Below are positions 1 through 11,800 of a DNA stretch of 64,000 bases, piece by piece. The translations under genes were made by a program, and so were the position numbers. The stretch spans positions 248,001 to 312,000 of the forward strand of contig NW_026991372.1 of NCBI RefSeq assembly GCF_036370855.1, written 5' to 3'. Under the pieces are notes generated by a model, which was given only the letters and a program-made list of their open reading frames with translations, made no database searches and had not been told where the DNA came from. The first letter of the stretch is position 1. Every line of letters begins with the position of its first letter. The stretch comes from Dromaius novaehollandiae (lineage: Eukaryota > Chordata > Aves > Casuariiformes > Dromaiidae).

Positions 1-380
1 CCATCTACGATGAAGCACGGCCCACGGACGAGGCCTGGCGCACCCAGGGCCACGACGGCAAGGGCGGCTACGAGTATCCCTACAACCCCAGCACGGACGA
101 CTACTCGGTACCTGCCTTCAAGAGCAAGGGCCCCAAGCCGGTGCCTGCCCCCAAGCCCCAGGCAGCGCTTATCCTTAAAGCCGCCGAGAGAAGCGTGGAC
201 CCCGGCAGGCGACGGGGGAGCCCCGCGCCAGAGAAGACGGTCGTCAAACCCAGCCTTAACAGCAGCAACAACAACAACGTGGAGGTGCTGTACAGCCAGG
301 TGGTGAAGGGGCCGAAGGAGGAGCAGTCTGTGGATGAGAACAGCTTGTCACCTGTCTACGAGGACCTAGGGGAGATATAA
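1..380 (+). CDS. DOK1: DOK1 (docking protein 1), C-terminal part of last coding exon
   Basis: DOK1 is a membrane-recruited adaptor. Its phosphorylated tail binds RasGAP and other SH2 proteins and damps tyrosine-kinase signalling. The reading begins inside a codon (frame from base 3) and stays open to TAA at 378-380. It covers only the unstructured tail; the PH and PTB domains lie upstream of the window. The match to remembered human DOK1 is clear: EYPYNPSTDDYSVP here against ELPYNPATDDYAVP in human, followed by a proline-rich PKPVPAPKP stretch and an LYSQV site corresponding to human Tyr449. Visible SH2-type sites are IYDEARP at the start, YSVP (YxxP), LYSQV and VYEDL. The last 40 or so residues, with a run of asparagines and the ending VYEDLGEI, differ from the human tail as I recall it. 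The next gene, M1AP, lies tail-to-tail as in human. No intron is seen in this stretch. Confidence 0.93.
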   Translation, partial: IYDEARPTDEAWRTQGHDGKGGYEYPYNPSTDDYSVPAFKSKGPKPVPAPKPQAALILKAAERSVDPGRRRGSPAPEKTVVKPSLNSSNNNNVEVLYSQVVKGPKEEQSVDENSLSPVYEDLGEI

Positions 381-820
381 GGCGCTGCTGCTCCGCCTGC
401 CAGGGAAGCGCTGCGGGGCCCCGACCGGCTGAGGAGCAGCCTGGGCTGCTCTCCATCCTCCACGGCTGCTGCGGGTGGGTTGGGCGTGGGGACCGTCCTG
501 GGTGAGACGGTGCCCCTCCGGCTTACCAGCACCGCGGGCCCTTGGCACAGCTGAGAGCAGGAGAGCTGTGACTGACGCGGGTGCCAGGGCGCTTCCCTGG
601 CTCTGGAGCCGGCTCCGTGGCCAGCTCCTGACCCAGCGGGAGGAGAGCTGCGTCTTTCCGTGCCCGCTGCTGCGGATCCACGGCCTGTGGCTCTGCTCTG
701 GCTCCCTGTGCTGCCAGGCCGCCAGACCGGGGTGCCTGCCGCAGCGCGTGGCCTGCTCTTTGTGGAGGACTGCTCGCCGTCACCATCTCCAAAAATATTT
801 TTATATAAAGTTATTTTGAT

Positions 821-826
821 ATTAAA
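821..826 (+). terminator. DOK1: Poly(A) signal ATTAAA, probable DOK1 3' end
   Basis: ATTAAA lies about 440 bases after the DOK1 stop, at the end of a short AT-rich stretch in otherwise GC-rich DNA. A GT-rich segment (gtgcgtcttgg) follows within 15 bases, as expected downstream of a cleavage site. No better signal was seen between the stop and this point. Confidence 0.7.
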
Positions 827-1740
827 ATCTGTGCGTCTTGGAATGAGACGTTTGCCTGTGGCCTCTCTGGGGTGGACAGCCGTCAGGCACGTGGATGGGG
901 AGATGCCTGCCGCGGTGTTGCTGAGTGCAGTGCCCCGGCTCGTGTCTCCGGGGGGAATCGGGGCACGTGCGTTTCTGTACCGGAGCTGCTGAGCTGGGAG
1001 GAAGCCGCAAAAAGCAGCAGATCCCGGGCCCAGCCGCAGGTGGGATGCTGCGACGCCGGGGCGTCAGAGGCGCAAGAGTCGGGCTTGCAGGGAGCTCGAC
1101 TTGCTGGTCAGAGTGAAATGCTGGGATGACCTGAAAACATGTGGGTCTCCTCTAGGCTTAAAAGCAGACTGGGCCCTGCCCTGGGAGCCAGGCTGCAGGT
1201 CTGCGCTGGAGCTCAGCGGCTGATAACGAGCTGAAGGATCTCCCCCAGCCTCATCACTGCTGAACCGCCTTCTCCCCGCAGGAGCAGCTGCCCTTGAAAG
1301 GCCTGGCATGGCCCCTCCTGTGTGGGGCTAGACCAGACACCCCAGTGTCCGCTGTCCCTGAGTTTGGCTGGGGCTACCGACTGCTCGTGCGGGTGCACAG
1401 CCTGATACGGACAGCAGCCGAGCCACAAGCTGACCAGCACCAATGCGAGGTGCCTGTGCAGAGGATTGAACATGACTTCTGCAGCCCCAGCTCAGACCCA
1501 GGGAGCTGCAAACCAGTGGGAGAGTTTGGAGGCTCAGGTTCACGTCCGCAGCCTCTGCTGAGATGGCGACGAGGTGGTGAGCTCTGACCGGGTGTCTGGC
1601 CGATGCCGGCTGGGGTGGGGACGCCTGGGTCCCTGTAGCAATGCAGCGCGGCCGACGCCGGGACCAGCCTGTGGCTGTTTGTGCTCCTGCGCTGGGTCCT
1701 CTGCCTTGCCGTGGTTTTGCTGTGGGAGGAGGGAGGAAGC

Positions 1741-1795
1741 CAAAGGGGCTTGGGGACCTTGGGGACCAAAGGGGCTTGGGGACCTCAGGGGAGGC
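1741..1795 (+). repeat. Duplicated G-rich unit with quadruplex-type G runs
   Basis: The segment ccaaaggggcttgggg occurs twice in succession, separated by acctt-gggga, giving at least six runs of four G spaced by 3-7 bases. That spacing fits the usual G-quadruplex pattern on the + strand. Confidence 0.75.
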
Positions 1796-2006
1796 TGAGG
1801 CCTGTCGCAGCCCCCGAGAAGGGGCGCACGCTTGTTCCCCGGGCGGCTGCCGGGTGACCCTGGGCTTGTGTTCCCGTGCGTGGTGGGTTCACGTCCGGCA
1901 GCTGTCCTGCCCCCCGCTCCCGAGAAAAGCTCTGGGCAGAGCTTAGCGGCGGCCCAGGCCGACCGCCCGTAATCCTTCCTCGTGGTGCCAGCCCAGGCTC
2001 TCCAGG

Positions 2007-2037
2007 CCCGAGGGGAGGCCCGAGGGGAGGCCCGAGG
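2007..2037. repeat. Short tandem repeat, 12-bp unit, about 2.6 copies
   Basis: The unit cccgaggggagg is repeated directly and ends with a partial copy. Nothing suggests a function. Confidence 0.8.
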
Positions 2038-4694
2038 CTCTCCCACCCCTGCTGCCTTGGCACTTGTGCATCTCGATCACCGCGGTTGCTGCGTCTCAAC
2101 GTCCTGCGTCTGCTCTGTCCCGTGGAGCTGAGCGTGGTGGACGTGCGATGTGGCCGGCCCAGCATCGCCGAAGAGGGTGGGAGAGGAGAAGGGAATCGCT
2201 CCCCGAATCGGTGCCAGGACCACTGCTCTTGGCACAGCCCCCCCCCCCCCGGCTGGGTGGGAGGAAAGGGCACTTGTCCTTGCTTGAGCAGTGGCAGCAG
2301 GTCCTGTAGCAGCTGACTGGGAAGTGGGAGGTGAGCGCAGAGGACAGGAGGAGCGTGCCTGCGCGCGGCCTGCTTTATTCGTGCCCTCTGACCTGTGAGG
2401 GAGGAAAGTGCGTGGCGGGAAGGCCCCTAGTCTGTCGATCGGGAAAGACAGGCCCTTCTTTTCTGGCTGGCTGCTGTGGACCAGACCTGTCAGCTTCCTC
2501 GGATCGCCGCCCTGTTTCTCCACTTCGTCTCCTTTCTGGCAGTTGTCAGTGGTGTAATAATGCTTTGGGAATGCTTTTGGAAAGCATAAGAAACAAGGCA
2601 AATACAGAGTGAGCCTTCGGCTGGTCACAGCCTTCCTGCTGCCAAAGCAAAGGTCTGCAGTGAGCCCTGTCGCTAGGACGAGGAGATGATCTTGCTGGAT
2701 TCTGGCTGGGTTAGGATTTCTTCCGTCTGCCTTCTTTCCCTGCCCTTTGCTCCACTCCCTCCATCTCCTTCCAGTTTCGGCATGGTGTGCGGTGAAACAG
2801 CGGGTGTGAGCACAGCCGGGCACGTCCCTGGCTGCGTGCTGCGGCTGAATGCAGCCTGCCTGCGGGAAGCGGGATCCTGGCAGCCAGAGGAGAAGCCAGT
2901 CCTAACCAAGGCTTTGCTGAGGTGCTTGGGGATACGCGGCTTATGCTTGGCTGTTCACGCTGCACGTTTTCTTACACTGCAGAAATGGTCCTGGACTAGC
3001 AGCTCTGTTCGCCTCTGCCTTGTCCGGGTGCCAGGAGCCACCAGACTGGGTGGCACAGGGGGTGTCCCGTGCGTACCGGACGTCCTCGCGTGAGCATGGC
3101 CTGTGGGCTCCCCGCTCTCCCCTGCAAGAAGCCCGTGTCCTGGCTTAGCTGAGCCGTGCCGCTGGGCAGGGGTGGAGCAGCCGCAGCTGGGATGCGGCAG
3201 AGCAGGAGCCTCCGTCCCTGTAGGACAGGCGGCAGTTCTTACCGAGAGGGAATGGCTGGGAGCTGTTCAAAGCCCAACTGGCCCCTTTCACTCGGGTTCA
3301 CTTTTTCTGTTACCCGTCAAAAGATGTGTCCTTTTATAGCTGCTTCCTCCTCCTTTTTGGGAGGCCTGTGGTGCGGGCCTGACACAACTGTTCTGCCAGG
3401 ATGTCCGGTCCATTCCCACGCCAGCATTAGGAAAAGCACCGGGTCCCTTGTGACTGTCCAAGTCAGTCGGACACAAGGGTGCTCAGAGCAACAGCAGGGT
3501 TGTTGCCCTGCTCCACACTGAGCTGACCAGGTGGAAGGTGGCTCGACAGTGATCCCCAAATAGCCCAAATCCTGTGATTTGCTTCCCCTTATATTCCCTT
3601 CAACCCCTTCCCAAGTTTCCCCTGTAACAGCCTCCTTTCCTCCCCAAAAAACCACTTGCCCCTGCCTGCCCTTTCCCATGGGCAAGCTGTTCTGCTGACT
3701 TTGTCCCCGATTTGGTATTTCTGATATGCTTGCCATGGTCATTTCCACCTGCATCATCAGTTCTGTCAAGCTAATCCCCCCCTTGCCGTATCTGCCTGAT
3801 CCTGCCATTTTTTACCTGCTCTCTCCTTCGCATGCCCCAGGCTGCACCATTTGCATGCACGTTACTGCCCTTCGTTACCTGCAGCATCCCGCAGTTCCTC
3901 GTGCAGTTACCTCGTTAGAGGCAGGCAGGGCTTAGCTGTCTGCAAGCACGCCCTCATAAATTCCTCTCCGTGCCTGCAGGGGTGCCTGCCCTGTCCTCAC
4001 GGCGCCTGCCCTCGGCATCTCGCCCTGAGCAGCTGGCTGGGTGCAGCCTCCGGCCAGGCACAGAGTGCTGCGGGGCATGGGGAGAGCAGGTCCCTGCAGC
4101 AGGAACCAGCAGCAAGGGCAGAGCGGGGCAGTGGGAAAGCTGGGCCCAGGCTGAGCCCGCGCCCAGGCTGAGCCCGCGCCCAGGCAGTCTGTGTGCTGAG
4201 GCAGTAGTTCGAGGCGCAGCTCTCACGGAGGCACGGAGGGAGCAGCCAGCACTTTTTGTCCATAATGGCAGATGCGGGATTCCTTCCCGGCCTCAACACC
4301 GGGAAGGCTCCTGCGGCCCTCGTGCTGGGGTGACACCGGCGTCCCTGGAGCTTCACAGCATGCGATTCAGGTTGAAGATCCAGATGAGCCTGTGTCAGTG
4401 GCCAACAGGGTCTCTCACCACCTCTTCTTCTGCCGGCTGCTTTGCAGCCTCAGCACGTGCCCCAAAAACAGGTAAGAAAGGGAAGGCCAGCAGGGCCCAT
4501 TGCTGAGCCAGGATCCCAGGGCGCAGCAGGGACAGCTCCACTGTCCTGCAGCGGCAGCCCCCGGGGAGAGCGGTGCCTGCATACTGACCTGGCCGACCGT
4601 GGCTGTTTCTCAGGGAGTACAGGTCAGTGCTGGGACTGCTGCACACCGTGCACACTAAACTACAGGCCATGAGTTAACAGTTACACAGGAGAAC

Positions 4695-4700
4695 TTTATT
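4695..4700 (-). terminator. M1AP: Probable M1AP poly(A) signal (AATAAA on the minus strand)
   Basis: TTTATT on the + strand reads AATAAA on the minus strand. It is the first canonical signal found downstream of the M1AP stop at 5720-5722, giving a 3' UTR of about 1.0 kb. It leaves a spacer of roughly 3.9 kb to the DOK1 signal. Confidence 0.55.
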
Positions 4701-5719
4701 TTGAAACAGACCATCAGAACAAAGTAAGTAAGTGGAACACAACCTCCTGCTGACACTCAGCATCCAGGAAGCCCAAGTGAGACTGCCCTACCTCGGTTTA
4801 GTCGAGCTGTCCTCAGCTCCTACCCTGGCAGAGGCAGCTGTCCTGTGCCTGCACTGAAAAACGGGGACTGGCCTCTGTGCAAGCCCTGGGCAGCAGCTCT
4901 CTGGAAAGCTTCAGGCCAGCTCCCTGTCTTCTCAGCCCTGGCAAAAAGGACCCGTCATGCCGGCTTGCAGAACAGCCCCACAGGCGCAGATGTGCCAGGA
5001 GCGAGTCCAAGCAGCAGTTGGCTGGGAGCAGAGCGCTGCGCGGGGGCTCCAGCTGCAGCTGGTTGCAGCTGCAGGAGCCAGCCGGTGCATCGCTGCTGGC
5101 TTGGGCACTTGCTACAAACCCCTTGGAGAGCTGGGGAGAGGAGGAGCTGAACGGTGAGATCAGATACGGAAGCAGGCAAATCAGTGTCATCACGGGTGGT
5201 GCTGCTCTCAAGAGGGAAGTGTTCAGGGCTTTGAGATTAAATGCAAAAGCCTCGTTTCATGGTTATTCAAATGCCTTGCTAAACCTGCCCCTGCAGGATG
5301 GAGAGAGCTTGCCATTACCGCCTACTTTATATATCTGCCTGACTTCCTCACGGCCCTGCCTGCAGCTTTTCTGTACTCACTGACAACAATCTGTGGTTTG
5401 TGGGCTGTGCTTGCCTGTTCTCAGAAACCATAATTTGCTGCATGCTGGTGATGTGTGCTGACGAGAAAGGGAAACGGTGTTGCTGGGGACAGCTGACTCC
5501 CTGGACAGCGAGCCCCACGGTAGCAGGCTTCCTGCGGGCTGACTTCATGACTAACCAAACCATAAAACAAGGAGGAACAAACAATGGGAAGTGCCTGTGA
5601 CCAAGGCCAAGCTTAGTGTCCTGCCTGACCGCTTCCGGCCCGGTGCACAAGGCTTGGCAGCCTAGCAGAAGCGAAGCCATGACTGCGCATGAACAGTCGA
5701 GCGGTGTCCAGGGATCTCC

Positions 5720-5869
5720 TCACTGCAGGACCTGCAGGAACCCATCATCCTCTTCAGGGAGGAGGGAGTGCTCACAGGAATCTCTCCTCACTGCTGCCGG
5801 TCTGAACACTTGGACAGGAGAAGGAGCCATCAGAAGAGGAGCTACTGTGGCTTTGGCTCTGCTCTGATG
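5720..5869 (-). CDS. M1AP: M1AP coding exon 9 and stop (49 codons)
   Basis: The acceptor is cctgcattgcag, then phase 0 reading HQSRAKATVAPLLMAPSPV, close to human NRARATVAPLPMTPVPG, ending LQVLQ and TGA at 5720-5722. A second frame is also open here, but only phase 0 joins exon 8 and matches human. Confidence 0.9.
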   Translation of the reverse strand, partial: HQSRAKATVAPLLMAPSPVQVFRPAAVRRDSCEHSLLPEEDDGFLQVLQ

Positions 5870-8800
5870 CTGCAATGCAGGGACAAAATATTAGTGTGCC
5901 TTGTGGAAGGAGGATCTGGCTCGTCAAACAGCTCACAGCACTCCGGCTCCTTGTGTCTGCATGTGCTGACTGCTCAACATCCCCTTCCTCGACTGCGTGA
6001 ACGTATGCTACACCCCTCCCCATTTGCTCTTCCAGCTGCAAGTGACTGTTGCTCCTGTCATGTGTTGCCTTCCCCGTACCTTTGGGGTGCCGCAGAGCTG
6101 CCCTCACCCCTTTTGGAGGAGGCAGACTAGAAAGGCAGAACAGGGCCCACCTGGGCCAGCTGAAGATGACGGACATACCTGCTTGGGCTGATGCCGTTCC
6201 GGTCGCTGCTCCCTGGGCTGGGCTTGCTGCCTGTGCGTGGGTCTGTGCAACATACTCTTCAGGTACTTGTAGAGGTTGTTCTTCAGGTGCAGGGGGTTGT
6301 AAGTGACTTCCACTTCCAGGCTGTTCAGGGCACTCTGCTCAGACAGGAGAAGGAGGCAGGCCTCGCTGGAGGTGTGACGTGACACGTGGAGGCTGCAGGA
6401 TTTGGGGGTTTTGTGGGGGGGAGGGGGGAGGAGGAGGGTGGGGGCTTTTTTTTTGGTTTGGGGTTTTCTTCCCCCCCAGGGATGAGTGCTGCAGATGCTC
6501 TTTGCCACCTTGCAGCGATGGGAGAAAGGACCTTTGGCTGCGCTGCTACCCACAAGGACCGTTCTTGGCCGGTTATGGAGCAACAGGTGACGGCACCCAG
6601 GCCTTGATGGGCTTATGCGTTCCCTTGCAGGATGCAGTACTATCCTCCCCTGTGCCCAGAACAGGCCAACAAGGTGGAAAGCCTTGCCTGGACACTGTCA
6701 CCCTCAACTCTGCTTCATAAGGCTTCTCCCTCCCCACGGGCCTGCCTCTACTTGCTCTGCCAGCTCCACCACCCCTTACTGCACCTTCACCTCAGAGCCC
6801 ACGCCTCTTTTCTGCTCTTGTCGTCCCTCCACTTCCCTTGCCCTCACTCCTGCCCACATGCCTCACGCACTGCTGGCTCCTGCCCCGCCTGGGGCTTTTA
6901 GCTGTCGGAGATCTCCCCGTGCCGCTCTCCCCGCTCCTTGCAGGGGCTGGCAGAGGAGCTCCAGCGTTAGACCTGCACTCACCACTGTGTATTCCTAGGG
7001 GAACTTTGATGGGGGAAAGATGGGCAGCTCGGATCTCAAGAGCATGTGGCCTTTGCTTTTCTACCATTCAGGTCTCCACTGTGCCCACCTTTCCCCTTCA
7101 GTGAGACAGACTCCGGGTCTTTCTGCTCTGCTTGTAGGGTGGGCTTTTCTCAGACGAGGCTGAGCATGTACTGCAAGGCCGTCGCACCACTGGAAATAGG
7201 GTCTCTCTCCATTTACACCTCAGGCCTGGGGCTTCTGCCAACAACTGCTGCTTCCTCTGCATCCCACTGCCTTCCCAGCCCCAGAGGCTGATGGAGCTCC
7301 CCATCCCACCCAGCAACGTTGCTTCTGTGGACAGGCATTTGCTGTTTGAGAGGAAACCTATAGGATATATACATATTAGCTGTTGGGAGGAAGAGCTCCA
7401 TCGTACTCCAGCTGGCACTAGCTATTTTCACAGCTGTTTCCTCCTCTGTTCATCGGCTAAAGCCTGTAGTCAGGGCTCTGTCCTTTCTGGCAGCACCTGA
7501 AGCAGAGCCAGAAAACTCAAGAAAAGCACATGTGGCTGCACGACGGGAAGTGCAGACCCCTGAACCTACCGGGAGAAACAGAGACACCGTGTGTTGATTT
7601 ATCTTATGGCTGAAGCACCTCTCCCTGCAGGCCGAGGAGATCCCTGCTCCCCAGCGACGGGGGAGATAGATGCACCCTCAGCAGCAGCAGCATGTCCCGT
7701 GCACAAAGCCGGATTATTACCCAACCCCCCTTGCACACGTGGGATCCCGTCTCTGCGTTCTTGTGCAGGGACATCAGTGACTTGCCTCTACAGGGCCACA
7801 CACCCCTTCAGGATGCTCAGCGAGGAGGGCCGGGAAGGCTGACGGCAGCAGGAGCTCCCTGACGGCGACTGCTTTGACAAGCAGCGTGGCAGAGTCAGAA
7901 GGGACGACGATGTAGTAGGAATGCACCGTGATGTTCCAGCTCGGACTAGTGTTTTGTGGCTCACATTTGGCCAAAAGCATCCAGTTCCTTTTCTAAATAT
8001 CAAAAGCCAAAACCAAGGTGATCAGTGGGTGCTAGTCACTTCCTTCAGCACTTTCATTGTAAGGGCTGCTGGGCTGAGGGGCAGAAAGATGTTCATACAT
8101 ATCAGACTGTGAACACTGTTTTGCATTATTTGGAGGATAACCTGAGTTTGTTAATTGAATGTAAGACGATTCTTAAGGAAAACATCGAATTTTGATTTAA
8201 GGCTTGCCAGTAATGCAAAGTCCTTCATGTCCTTAGCCTTGGTTAATTATTTTCACATTAATTAATTAAAAACGTGTGTCTATCTCCAAGCCAGAATTTT
8301 ATACCTCATAACTCTAAGCACTGGATGTCTGACAGACTGGGGAGCTGTCTCTTAGCTTTTATGTGCAGTAGCTCCTTTCCGTTGGCTGGAAGGACTCACA
8401 GGCCCAACTCTAACCCACGCAATGAAGCTGCAGGTTTCGAAACACGTTTCTGGTGCAAGCCAGATAGCCCTTACTAGATATGTGCTGACTTTTCCTTCCC
8501 ATGGCAATCCCTCTCCACCAGACTGCAATTTGCGCACACTCACCAGAAGACTGTGACACAGAGCGTGGAAGCTGTGCTGGTTTGTCTCCAGTTCATCCCA
8601 GTCTAGCTGCCAGCAGCTTGTGGGCTTGATGATGAAGGGCAGTCCGTACAGTACTGACTCACAGACCCCTTCAGACTTCAGAGCCCTGAAAATGTGCAGC
8701 TCGTGTTAGTGAAGCGCAGCCAGCAGGAAGACTCTGCTCAAGCGGCCGTGGCAGGATCAGCTGCAATGTTGTTACAAGCATTTACTGCCTGTGTTGCTGT

Positions 8801-11800
8801 GGCCTGTCACTGTGAACCCTCAGAGAAGTACGTTTGCAGTGAAAAGGACTGGCATGGCTTTCTTGCTGCTCAGCACTGAATTTAGCACTCCCCAGCATGC
8901 TCCCAGACTCCCTGTATCTGTGTTGTCAGTACGGACAGGAGCAGCCCAGGAGCATGCCACATCTTCGTGCATTTTGCATACAAAACAGATTGTTAATCTG
9001 GCCTCTTGGGCAATAACTCACACAGGCATCATCCCCTCCTAAGTGATTTCACCGAACTGTGACTATCCATCACTTAAACTGTGATATATTGTGCTCTGCT
9101 CCTGCACACAGCCAGCATCCCCCAGAAACACCACTGCACACTCTGCAGTGCTTGACGCGGCCAGTCCATAGCCCAGTTATTGGCAGGGCTGACAGATGAT
9201 GCAGTAGCTGCACTGCTTTGGTCACGGGCAGTTTGCAGACAATTGTGCTCCTCAGCTACTGACAGGCTGAGAATCACGCTAAGAACCACCATACAGACAG
9301 GTGCTCAGTAATTACACACAATTTTGAATAGAAACAAGCCTCAGAACAGACGCTAGAGAACATCACTTCCTGCCGTTCTGCGTGCCCACCCGCACACACT
9401 GCTGATGGGATGGCAGTTTGACCCCGCACTCCTTTCAGCGTGTGTAGGCTGTGCTACTGCGTAACACCAAGAGGTGCGGGGTGCATCCTGCATTAGCATT
9501 TTGCTCTCTAGGACTCTGAGTCCCCAGTTCTTTATGTTAATGTTGCTGGTTCCCAGCTGAAATTGCACAGAAAGATTGCAGGCTGCTGTTACCGCAGCCT
9601 TCCACTCACCGATCACGGAGTACATAACACCACTTACTTTACAACCCGGAGTTTATACAGCGCTGTAGCTGGCCAAGCAGCCAGCTGGCAGGGTGGGTTC
9701 ACGTCTGCTGTTCTCACGGTGCCATCAGCCGTCCCAGAGAGGAGAGCTGGGTCGAGCAGTCTCTCCTGCAAATCACACTTCAGGCACACTAGGAGAGGGA
9801 AATTGCTTTAGACCGCTGGAAATGACGATGCTTACCACATGACATGCTCAAAGTACTTGCAAACACTAAATTAATGTTTGCTAGCAACAGCAACTACAAA
9901 GGAAGAACAAAAGTAAAGCCTGCGACATAAGGCAACAAGTTATCCCCATTTTATACACGAGAGAAGCTACCATGCCTCTCACAGCCAAGCACCCTACGTG
10001 CTGCTAGGGATGATTAACTGATAGAGCAGGACGTCAGCAGCTCTGCGAAGAACCCAGAGCAGAAGTCGGATATGCGTGCTGGCTTCTCCCTTCCCTGGAA
10101 CGACGTCGCAAGTCCCACTGCCACTCTGTCCATGGGCATGTTGGGAACTGACTGGAAAACGGCTGGTTGGGAACTGGGCAGGCAAGCTCCGCTTCTGGAG
10201 CTGAGTGCCTGGCTGCCTGGTGGAAGACGGAGCAGAAGCAGATTTCCTAATCCCACACTGGGTTTAGGGCCACACTTTTTCCTGTCAGCTGCCAGCTGTT
10301 CTATCTGTATTTGCGGGGAAACGCGTCACTCTGATCACACCCACTCTGGTATAATACGATCTATGGCTGCAGACAATTTCTCTGGCCTTCTACAAACTCT
10401 TTGATTGTGGCAAGATGGAACAAAAACTGACTGCAGACTAACTCGCATCGTCTTGTTAGCTATAATAAGGCAGTGTGTAAAGTATGAAATTCAGTACTGT
10501 GATGGAGGAAAATCCACCTTTAACAAACTATCATAAAAATTGTCTGTGCCAGTCTGGAGGCTTTTATGCTAGCCGCTACGTAAACAAAAAGTCACACCGA
10601 GCTTCCCGATCTGCCTGATGCCGAGCAAACCTGCAAGAGGGAACACCAACTGCTCTCTGAGCCTTGTCTCCAAACCGGCCCTGGCCTGTGGATCTCCAGC
10701 AGAAAGCAGGCGTGCTGCGGCTGCCAGGGCGGTGGGAAGCTGTGAGTTTAGAAACAGTACCGTACTTCAGAGGCACAGAAAGGGGAGTGCTCACGTACAG
10801 ATTCCCACGGCAGCGCGGTGGTGACGATACAGCCAACAGCTACTTATGAGAAGCACCCACCTCTGCTATATCTGGTTTTTTTTCAGTGCTGGATCATTTT
10901 GTAAGACAGCATTTATTTAAGTGCAGTGCTGGCACAGAACTTCAGTATCAAACACAAGGAACATGGTGGTTAGGGCTGCACAACTGAACCAGGAGGTCCC
11001 TGGCTCTCAGGTATGTCAGGCCCCTTTTACTTTGACCAAGTGGTTACAAATTCACATCCTCTTCAGGGCACATGGCAGAATGGAAATGGAGCATCATGTC
11101 AGCAGCCACAGGACAGTGCACCAAACTAGAAGCTGTCTAAGCAGGAGACCCTTTTCGGTCTTAGACAAAGAAAACACAGACAGACTTCAAAGTAACCCAG
11201 AGGCCTTACATTATTCTGTAAATGCGGGAGAACATGCCCTGGCAAGGCCTGGGAAATCTCTAAGGCTGTGGGAGTCAGGTGCTCCTAGCAGAGAGGGAGA
11301 GAAAATGAAATACTTAGGCTGCTCTTGGCTGCGGTGGCATGGCCGAAGCCTCCTGATGGAAGGAGGAGATGGAGCTGCTCTCTGTCTGTGCCGTAGTCAT
11401 GAAGCCAGGTTTTAAACAGCATCTCCAAGCTGATGACATTGTCCTCTACGGTCTGAACGTCGATGTCCATTCCCAGGATTGCAATGTCTGTAGGGAAAGA
11501 GGATGAAAATTGCAGAAACATTTTCAGCCATAGAAAGGAACATTCTTCTGCCTTTTCCACTTCTCTATGCCCAGTTAGTTCCTGGCACTTCAGAAGCCAT
11601 CACCACGCAAACCACAACGCAGTACTTTGATGCCAGCCGCCTCAGAGCTGCCCCACGGGCCAAAGCAAAACCCTTCCGAGCAGTGGGGCAGGTGCACTGG
11701 CACCTCAGTCTGCAGAGGACTGGCGGTGCTCGCTGCAAACAAACCCTCCTTTGCTGTGCTCATCACGGCACTGGCCCTAAAGACTTTTCTCAGCAATTTT

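Larger units (their letters stand above)
840..4680. other. GC-rich tail-to-tail spacer between DOK1 and M1AP
   Basis: No open stretch here resembles a known protein and none is flanked by convincing splice sites. It holds short local tandem repeats: G-tracts at 1745-1793, a 12-bp unit at 2007-2037 and a 17-20 bp duplication near 4141-4185. These are typical of GC-rich DNA next to bird genes. An unrecognised small RNA cannot be excluded. Confidence 0.6.

Noticed and set aside
2077-2823. 248-codon minus-strand reading in the DOK1-M1AP spacer
   Set aside because: GC-rich DNA with few stops; no recognisable family, no splice signals, and it crosses the C-run at 2,240.
5772-6176. 134-codon minus-strand reading with a serine-rich end over M1AP exon 9
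   Set aside because: It is a different frame that runs through the intron; only phase 0 from 5,869 joins exon 8 and matches the human C-terminus.
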